DNA of 5,146 bases, taken from CAZIMM01 sp964540415 (GTDB lineage: Bacteria > Bacillota > Clostridia > Oscillospirales > Acutalibacteraceae). Location: assembly GCA_964540415.1 (NCBI GenBank), contig CAZIMM010000123.1, positions 1 through 5,146 on the forward strand. The letters run 5' to 3'. The notes beneath the pieces were generated by a model, which saw only the letters and a list, made by a program, of their open reading frames with translations, was not told where the DNA came from and did not search any database. Positions 1 through 5,146 of the stretch are shown here, in pieces (position 1 is the stretch's first letter; every line of letters begins with the position of its first letter). The position numbers were made by a program, and so were the translations under genes.

Positions 1-840
1 GACGGCAGGCAGCAGCTTTTTATCAAGCTCAAAAAGGGAAAGAACACGCTGAAAATCTATAATCCCATAACCTCACGCATGGATTCCGCGGCAATTCAGT
101 ACACCAGGATGGGACTTGAGCTGAAAAAAGCGAGCAGGGAATACGCCGAACAAAACGGTGTGCCCGAAAAACCGATTGTCTATTCAATCTGTGAATGGGG
201 CTTCAACCGTCCGTGGAAATGGGGCAGACAGGCGGGCAATCTCTGGCGCACAACAATGGATATAAAACCTTTCTGGGCAAGCATCGTCGGCATATACGAA
301 TCAACCGTCCGCCTTGCAAAGTATGCCGGAATCGGCGGCTGGAACGATCCTGATATGCTCGAGGTGGGCAACGGTGAGCTTACCGATGAGGAAAACAAAG
401 CCCACTTCACCCTTTGGTGTATGATGGCAGCTCCCCTCATCCTCGGCAATGACGTGCGCGATTTTGTGCGCGCGGACGGCACTCCGGACACTGATAACGA
501 AACCTATAAAATCGTCACAAACCGTGAGCTGATTGCAATTGACCAGGATGCTTTGGGTGTGCCTTGCCGCAGAATAAGCACGAACACGAAGCTTGATATT
601 CTTGTAAAGCCCCTCAAAAACGGTGAGGTTGCAGTATGCTTCTTCAATAAGTACGGCGATTCGACAACCGCAAGCGTCTCTATGGAGGACATCAGAGAGC
701 TTGAATTCACCGCTCTTCCCGAAGCGGATGAATATGTTACGCATGACCTTTGGCTCGACACTTGCGAAACCGTGCGTGACCGCCTTTGCGCAAGCATTGC
801 CCCGCACAGCGTCAAGGTTTTCAGAATCAAGGTAAAATAA
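1..840 (+). CDS. GH27 alpha-galactosidase, C-terminal part (5' end outside window)
   Basis: Retaining exo-glycosidase predicted to release terminal alpha-linked galactose. The frame is open from base 1, giving 279 visible residues to a TAA stop. The first in-frame ATG (79) lies inside the barrel domain and is not the real start. Visible GH27 landmarks: SICEWG (residues 63-68), whose Glu65 matches the residue that reads the galactose 2-OH in human alpha-Gal A (Ser in the GalNAc-specific paralogue); WRTTMDI with Arg83 and the expected acid/base Asp87; and GGWNDPDML (112-120). The nucleophile motif (KxDxC type) should lie upstream of the window. From about residue 190 to the end is the C-terminal beta-sandwich typical of the family. 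Residues 1-25 look like the last strands of a carbohydrate-binding-type beta-sandwich (KKGKNTLKIYNP) feeding into the barrel helix before SICEWG, suggesting an inserted module. No export signal can be judged because the N-terminus is missing. It lies 79 bp upstream of lacZ, same strand. Family is secure; substrate preference is inferred. Confidence 0.95.
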   Translation, partial: DGRQQLFIKLKKGKNTLKIYNPITSRMDSAAIQYTRMGLELKKASREYAEQNGVPEKPIVYSICEWGFNRPWKWGRQAGNLWRTTMDIKPFWASIVGIYESTVRLAKYAGIGGWNDPDMLEVGNGELTDEENKAHFTLWCMMAAPLILGNDVRDFVRADGTPDTDNETYKIVTNRELIAIDQDALGVPCRRISTNTKLDILVKPLKNGEVAVCFFNKYGDSTTASVSMEDIRELEFTALPEADEYVTHDLWLDTCETVRDRLCASIAPHSVKVFRIKVK

Positions 841-858
841 CACAATAACGCAGATTTT

Positions 859-890
859 CGGCCGTTGCTTTTTCTGTTGAGCAACGGCTG
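859..890 (+). other. Intercistronic hairpin without U-tract
   Basis: An 11-bp inverted repeat (859-869 with 880-890, one G-U pair at 860:889) surrounds a 10-base pyrimidine-rich loop. The core arms gccgttgct and agcaacggc pair perfectly. It starts 18 bases after the alpha-galactosidase stop and ends 29 bases before the lacZ start. Neither strand has a run of T after the stem (+ side continues aaagactg), so it does not look like a standard intrinsic terminator. It could stabilise the upstream mRNA 3' end, partly reduce readthrough into lacZ, or be incidental. Confidence 0.5.
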
Positions 891-906
891 AAAGACTGTC
901 TCGAAG

Positions 907-911
907 AAAGG
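907..911 (+). promoter_or_regulatory. Shine-Dalgarno for the beta-galactosidase
   Basis: The purine stretch aaagg ends 8 bases before the ATG at 920. It fits a ribosome binding site and fixes that ATG as the start. I see no convincing -35/-10 pair in the 79-bp gap, so lacZ is probably transcribed from upstream together with the alpha-galactosidase gene. Confidence 0.7.
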
Positions 912-919
912 TTACAGAA

Positions 920-3900
920 ATGCAGTACTGGGAAAATCCGGAGATTTTCGAAGAAAACAAGGAGGCACCTCATTGCCTCGCATTTGCTCATGATAACTTT
1001 AAGCAGGCGGTGAACGGCGAACAACCGCCTTATAAGCTCTCTCTCAACGGGGAATGGAAGTTCCACTGGCAAATGGGCACAGACGGCTTGCCGTCCGGCT
1101 TTTCGGAAGAAAATTTTGACGATGCCTCGTGGAATAACATCACCGTGCCGTCTGTCTGGCAGCTCAAGGGATACGGAAAGCCGGTTTACCTTTGTGCAGG
1201 TTATCCCAAAGCTATTTCAACGGCAAAAAGAAAAATTCCGACGGTCAGCCACTCAAAAAATGAGGTCGGCATATACCGGCGGACATTTGTGCTGCCCGAA
1301 AATTACGCGGGTAAGCAGATCTTCATTCATTTCGGAGCGGTGAAATCTGCTTTCTTTCTGTATATCAACGGCAAGCGAATAGGTTATTCTCAGGGCTCCA
1401 TGACCCCGGCGGAGTTTAATATAACAGATTTTGTTCGGCAGGGCGAAAACCAGGTCACTGCGGAGGTTTACCGCTATTCCGACGGCACATATCTGGAGGA
1501 CCAGGACATGTGGTTCCTCTCCGGAATATACAGAGAGGTTTACCTGTTCGCCGAGAAAAACTACTGCCTCTGGGATATCTTTGCAAAAACATCTTTAGAT
1601 GATGAATATAAAAACGGACTTGCCGAAATCGAAGTTGCCCTGCGCAACTACACGGACACTCCGGTTACGGCATTTGTCGATGTTTTGCTTTTCAGAACCG
1701 GCGAACAGCCGCGAATGATTGAGAGCAATGAGCTGCTTGTCAAGCCCGGCGAAAGCTTTTTCAAACTCAATCATATTGAACCTGATGCGCTTCAATGGTC
1801 TGCGGAGCAGCCGAATCTTTACTCTTTGGCGGTTGTGCTGAGAAATTCAAAAAGCATCATTTCAGCAAAAATAATAAAAATCGGCTTCAGGCGCATTGAA
1901 AAGAAGGGAAACGTTCTTTATATCAATGGCAAAAAGGGTCTGATAAAGGGTGTAAACAGGCACGATTTTGATCCTGACAACGGTTGGGCAGTTCCGAAAG
2001 ATAAATATTATGCAGACTTATATTTGATGAAACGCGCAAACATAAATGCCATTCGCACCAGTCATTATCCGAACGACCCCATGCTTTACGATTTATGCGA
2101 CGAGCTTGGTTTTTATGTAATGGATGAGGCTGACATTGAAACTCACGGCGTGCGCCGGAAGAACACACCCGGGGATGACCCACGTTGGACTTGCGCGGTT
2201 GTTGACCGTGTACAGCGAATGGTTATGCGGGACAGAAGCCACGCTTGCGTCTGCTTCTGGTCGCTCGGCAATGAGGCGGGGGATGGCTCAAACTTTCTTG
2301 CGGAGAGAAAAGCAATTTTAGAGTTGGATGATTCCCGCCTGATTCATTACGAGGGAGAATTCAATTTTGACAAATCCGACTTTATCAGCAGAATGTATCC
2401 GACAGAGAAATACGTCGAAAAGCTCGGAAACAAGCAGGAGATAAAGGTCAACTTTTTTGAAAACTTACTCAACAGACTGGCGGCGGACAGCAAGCCGATA
2501 TCTGCCGAGGCTTATGAAACGCGTCCCGTGATTTTCTGTGAATATGCTCATGCAATGGAGAACAGCCTGGGCAACTTCAAGGAGTATATGGATGCGTTTG
2601 AGAAGTACGACAATCTTTGCGGCGGCTTCATTTGGGATTATGTTGACCAGAGCATACGAGTTCACGAAAACGGCGTTGAAAAATGGCTCTACGGCGGCGA
2701 TTTCGACGAGGGAATGAGCAGCTACTACTTCTGTGCCAACGGCATTATTTCAGCTGACAGACGTCCGCATCCGTCATATTTTGAGGTCAAAAAGGTCTAT
2801 GCTCCGATGGAAGCAAAGGCGGTTGACCTGCAAAACGGAGTTGTTGAGATTTTCAACAAAAACCTCTTCGCTTCTCTGGATGATTATGCAATTACCTGGA
2901 ATATCACCGACAACGGAAAGGAAATTTTCCGCGGAAATTGTGACGGCCTGCATGTCCCCGCGCAGAGCAGCGTCAAGGTAAAAATTCCCTACGATATCAG
3001 TCAGCTCCCCGGCGGTGAGTGCGTTCTTACAATTGGATTTTTGACAAAGAATAATTCTCCGTGGGCGGCGGCCGGCTATGAACAAAGCTTTGACCAGTTT
3101 GTTCTTAAAGAGGAAACGCAGCCGGAGGAGTCTCCGTTCGGAGACAGTGAGATTTCCTGCATCTGGCACGGAAAAGAGGCATCCGTAAGCTCCGGTTTGA
3201 TGAGTGCCGAAATAATCGCCGGCAAGCTTGTCTCGTTGCGTTACGGCGGAACTGAAATGATTGTGCAGGAGGATGCCCTGCGTCCGAATTTCTTTAGAGC
3301 ACCTGTTGACAACGATTGTGCCTACCTGAACTTTGTTCCTTATTTAAAATTCCTGCATCCTAAATATCAATGGAGAAGAACGAGCAAACAGACAATTGCA
3401 CGTAAAATGAAGGTTCAGGAAATTTCCGACACAGAGATTAAGGTTACGGTAAAATGGTTTGCACCGTTTGTCTTCGGCGCAAAAACCGAATACTCCTTCT
3501 GCTCAAACGGAGAGGTGACAGTCAGGCATACGGCAGGCAGTTTGTTCAAGCAAATGCTGCGCGTCGGAATGCGTATGGGAATAAACAGCGCGATAACTCA
3601 GGCGGAATGGTATGGCAGAGGCCCGCACGAGTGCTATTGTGACAGAAAAACGGGCGGCAAAATTGCTGTGCACAAAGCTGATATTGACCAGCTGGAGCAC
3701 AAATATATGCGTCCGCAGGAAAACGGCAACCGCACCGAAACACGCTGCCTGATTCTCAAGGATATCTGCAATTCCGGCATAAAAATCAGCGGTATTGACG
3801 GCTCGATTTTCGACTTTTCCGCACATAATTACTCGCTTGAAAAGCTTGACAAAGCGGAGCATCAGTATGAGCTTGAGCGCGACAATTATGTTTCGCTTTA

Positions 3901-4024
3901 TCTCGACGCAATGCAGTGCGGCGTCGGCGGTGATATACCGGGCTGGGCGCATTTGCGTGAACCTTACATCATGCACCCGTGGAAAAAATACTCTATGAAC
4001 ATTAAAATAACACCGATGATTTAA
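920..4024 (+). CDS. lacZ: LacZ-type GH2 beta-galactosidase (complete, 1034 aa)
   Basis: Hydrolyses terminal beta-galactosides such as lactose or beta-galactosyl oligosaccharides, probably in the cytoplasm since no signal peptide is present. The length matches E. coli LacZ (about 1024 aa), and the WENPEI N-terminus is typical. Approximate domains: jelly-roll sugar-binding domain 38-215, Ig-like 217-327, TIM barrel 330-625, second Ig-like 630-720, C-terminal small-chain domain 755-1030. Catalytic residues are intact: acid/base Glu452 in WSLGNEAG and nucleophile Glu541 in FCEYAHAM. Presumed substrate or metal ligands also match E. coli: Asp196 (LEDQDMW), His348 (GVNRHDFDP), His382 (SHYPN), Glu407 and His409 (ETHG), Phe604 and Asn607 (FCANG), Trp1009. 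From His348 to Glu452 the numbering stays 9 below E. coli; about 13 extra residues then precede Glu541. Oddities: HAMENSLG where E. coli has HAMGNSLG, and a slightly extended GGDIPGW loop. The ATG at 920 is supported by its Shine-Dalgarno. Probably an operon with the upstream alpha-galactosidase. Lactose as the physiological substrate is not proven. Confidence 0.96.
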   Translation: MQYWENPEIFEENKEAPHCLAFAHDNFKQAVNGEQPPYKLSLNGEWKFHWQMGTDGLPSGFSEENFDDASWNNITVPSVWQLKGYGKPVYLCAGYPKAISTAKRKIPTVSHSKNEVGIYRRTFVLPENYAGKQIFIHFGAVKSAFFLYINGKRIGYSQGSMTPAEFNITDFVRQGENQVTAEVYRYSDGTYLEDQDMWFLSGIYREVYLFAEKNYCLWDIFAKTSLDDEYKNGLAEIEVALRNYTDTPVTAFVDVLLFRTGEQPRMIESNELLVKPGESFFKLNHIEPDALQWSAEQPNLYSLAVVLRNSKSIISAKIIKIGFRRIEKKGNVLYINGKKGLIKGVNRHDFDPDNGWAVPKDKYYADLYLMKRANINAIRTSHYPNDPMLYDLCDELGFYVMDEADIETHGVRRKNTPGDDPRWTCAVVDRVQRMVMRDRSHACVCFWSLGNEAGDGSNFLAERKAILELDDSRLIHYEGEFNFDKSDFISRMYPTEKYVEKLGNKQEIKVNFFENLLNRLAADSKPISAEAYETRPVIFCEYAHAMENSLGNFKEYMDAFEKYDNLCGGFIWDYVDQSIRVHENGVEKWLYGGDFDEGMSSYYFCANGIISADRRPHPSYFEVKKVYAPMEAKAVDLQNGVVEIFNKNLFASLDDYAITWNITDNGKEIFRGNCDGLHVPAQSSVKVKIPYDISQLPGGECVLTIGFLTKNNSPWAAAGYEQSFDQFVLKEETQPEESPFGDSEISCIWHGKEASVSSGLMSAEIIAGKLVSLRYGGTEMIVQEDALRPNFFRAPVDNDCAYLNFVPYLKFLHPKYQWRRTSKQTIARKMKVQEISDTEIKVTVKWFAPFVFGAKTEYSFCSNGEVTVRHTAGSLFKQMLRVGMRMGINSAITQAEWYGRGPHECYCDRKTGGKIAVHKADIDQLEHKYMRPQENGNRTETRCLILKDICNSGIKISGIDGSIFDFSAHNYSLEKLDKAEHQYELERDNYVSLYLDAMQCGVGGDIPGWAHLREPYIMHPWKKYSMNIKITPMI

Positions 4025-4051
4025 TTCTAATTTATAATACTAATTCACAAT

Positions 4052-4097
4052 AAATCAAGCCCGGTAGCGGAGATAAATCCGCAGCCGGGCTTGATTT
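4052..4097. terminator. Bidirectional intrinsic terminator between convergent genes
   Basis: A perfect 13-bp inverted repeat (4052-4064 with 4085-4097, arms aaatcaagcccgg and ccgggcttgattt) continues inward through a U-G pair and an A-A mismatch to a 5-bp gcgga/tccgc stem closed by a 6-base loop (4072-4077). The stem base is A/T-rich on both sides, so each strand ends in a moderately U-rich tail: + strand atttctatttg, - strand atttattgtg. It begins 28 bases after the lacZ stop and 8 bases after the stop of the - strand gene, so it can serve both transcripts. Confidence 0.85.
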
Positions 4098-4104
4098 CTA
4101 TTTG

Positions 4105-5146
4105 TCAGATATATTTTTCAATCAATGCTTTTGCAGTTTCAAGAGTGTCCGGACGCTCGCCGTCTCGCTCCTTGTAAACAGCAATCCAGTTTTTCTCGAA
4201 CTTGGCAAGTCCTCTGAAAAACTCGCAGCCGAGGTACTCGTCTCTGCCGTCAAAGCGGTGGCGCGAAAAAGCAATGACGTTGCTGCGCTTCTTGAACGAG
4301 GTTGCCATGCTTTCAAAGAGCGCACGCCAGCGCATGGCGTAATAGGTGGTAATAAGCCCGGACCATTCGCGCCAGCAGGAGTCGAAAAGCGAGGTGTCAC
4401 GCATTGGTCCGAAAATAGTAATCATGCTGAGCATATTTATTTCAAAATTTTGCTTTTCCTCCTCGGAGGTGCCGTTCTTTCTCACCTCGGCAAGGTAGTA
4501 ATCAAGGTCAAACTCTTGCTTTGTGCGCAGCAAGCTGTCCATGTCTTCAAGCAGTGTCAAAAATGCGTTGCTGTTGATCTCAAATGCCGCGGCATCGCGT
4601 TTATGATATGATTCAATAGTATTCTTACAAAGAACATTAGCGCGGTCACTCAATGCCTGACGGAGAATATCGCAAACATCAAGCTCAAAATCATAACCGC
4701 TTCCGCCGCTGTTCAGCAGCATATTTGCGCATTTGAAAAGTGAACTGCCGTCGTCGGCGAGTTCAAGCCCGGAGTCAAAAGGTGAGGTGTGAAGCGGTTT
4801 GGTGGTTGGCCTTGTGCATATCATTGAACCGTGTTCACGTTTGCCGGCTTCGTCCTTGCGGTTGTTTGCAAGAATATCAAGCGCCTTTTCAGCTTCGCTT
4901 GCCCCTTCACCGTATTTTGCAGATGAATATTCCGAAATGTAACTGTTAATATCGACCTTTCCGGGTTGAGTCAACATGTGCATGGCGAGCCCGGAATAGA
5001 GAAAATTGCTTCCCGGAGCATCGCTGAACACGCCTTTTCCGGCAATTTGGGGATATTCTCCGCGAAGCTTTTCGTAGCTTTCGGACGCAAGAGCTTTAAG
5101 GTCGCCGTGAATGGTATTTACTCCGTTCGAATTGTGAGCAATGCCG
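4105..5146 (-). CDS. GH89 alpha-N-acetylglucosaminidase-like protein, C-terminal part (5' end outside window)
   Basis: GH89 enzymes remove terminal alpha-linked GlcNAc; in animals this is NAGLU (heparan sulfate), and bacterial members act on mucin-type glycans. The frame is open from the window edge to a TGA at 4105-4107, giving 346 visible residues. A GTG at 5031 is internal: in-frame family-like sequence continues upstream to the edge. Visible residues 1-16 (GIAHNSNGVNTIHGDL) align without gaps to the family segment containing LHNFGG, and residues 39-52 (VFSDAPGSNFLYSG) to the segment containing the nucleophile Glu. The all-helical NAGLU C-terminal domain then follows: DVCDILRQALSDRANVL, YHKRDAAAF, LLEDMDSLL, TSEEEKQNFEIN, WREWSGLITTYYAMRW. 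Compared with the family as I remember it, LHNFGG is AHNSNG, the nucleophile position is Asp42 (5020-5022), and the later TLWG is TIFG. Catalytic competence is therefore uncertain. The acid/base Glu and any signal peptide lie off the window. Convergent with lacZ, so a separate transcript. Confidence 0.85.
   Translation of the reverse strand, partial: GIAHNSNGVNTIHGDLKALASESYEKLRGEYPQIAGKGVFSDAPGSNFLYSGLAMHMLTQPGKVDINSYISEYSSAKYGEGASEAEKALDILANNRKDEAGKREHGSMICTRPTTKPLHTSPFDSGLELADDGSSLFKCANMLLNSGGSGYDFELDVCDILRQALSDRANVLCKNTIESYHKRDAAAFEINSNAFLTLLEDMDSLLRTKQEFDLDYYLAEVRKNGTSEEEKQNFEINMLSMITIFGPMRDTSLFDSCWREWSGLITTYYAMRWRALFESMATSFKKRSNVIAFSRHRFDGRDEYLGCEFFRGLAKFEKNWIAVYKERDGERPDTLETAKALIEKYI

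Noticed and set aside
79..81. ATG as start codon of the alpha-galactosidase
   Set aside because: The frame is open from base 1, the protein would lack its nucleophile half, and no Shine-Dalgarno precedes this ATG.
301..960. 219-codon open frame on the - strand
   Set aside because: Runs antisense through the GH27 catalytic motifs and across the intergenic hairpin; no family resemblance or ribosome binding site.
4033..4038. Perfect TATAAT -10 box on the + strand after lacZ
   Set aside because: It lies in an AT-rich 3' gap, has no TTGACA-like box at the right spacing, and points into the terminator with no + strand gene beyond, so it is probably chance.
4102..4611. 169-codon open frame on the + strand opposite the GH89-like gene
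   Set aside because: Antisense to a well-recognised coding frame, no Shine-Dalgarno, no recognisable family; a shadow.
5029..5031. GTG as start codon of the - strand gene
   Set aside because: The same frame remains open upstream to the window edge and encodes residues aligning with the GH89 barrel, so the GTG is an internal Val codon.
1..5146. CRISPR array, tRNA/rRNA gene, insertion sequence or phage gene
   Set aside because: No spaced direct repeats, cloverleaf, transposase motif or terminal inverted repeats were seen; nearly all the sequence is used by the three enzyme genes.

Overview
The window holds three carbohydrate-active enzyme genes and nothing that looks mobile, viral or RNA-coding. 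Two genes run on the + strand: the 3' part of a GH27 alpha-galactosidase (1-840), then a complete LacZ-type GH2 beta-galactosidase (920-4024). A third gene runs toward them on the - strand (4105-5146, start outside the window). I recognise it as the C-terminal part of a GH89 alpha-N-acetylglucosaminidase-like protein (NAGLU family).

Layout: the 79-bp gap between the alpha- and beta-galactosidase genes carries an imperfect hairpin without a U-tract and a clear Shine-Dalgarno for lacZ, so the two genes are probably co-transcribed. The 80-bp gap between the convergent genes is almost filled by a long hairpin with a 13-bp perfect stem, which probably works as a shared bidirectional terminator. 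There is no gene-free stretch over 300 bases.

Organism: bacterial, with balanced base composition, Shine-Dalgarno starts and tight gene packing. The LacZ has no signal peptide, so it probably acts on imported oligosaccharides. The GH27 sequence around its SICEWG and WNDPDMLEVGNG motifs resembles, from memory, alpha-galactosidases of gut Clostridia (Bacillota). An uncultivated gut Clostridia-type bacterium is my best guess, but the window has no taxonomic marker.

Function: the three activities (alpha-Gal, beta-Gal and, if active, alpha-GlcNAc removal) are exo-acting and fit stepwise trimming of complex glycans. The galactosidase pair alone also suits plant alpha-galactosides plus beta-galactosides. 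Adding a GH89-type enzyme tilts the reading toward host mucin-type glycans, since GH89 enzymes remove terminal alpha-GlcNAc. The most notable point is that the GH89-like protein departs from its family at the active site: the family LHNFGG motif reads AHNSNG, and the position I align with the nucleophile Glu is Asp. It may therefore have altered specificity or reduced activity.
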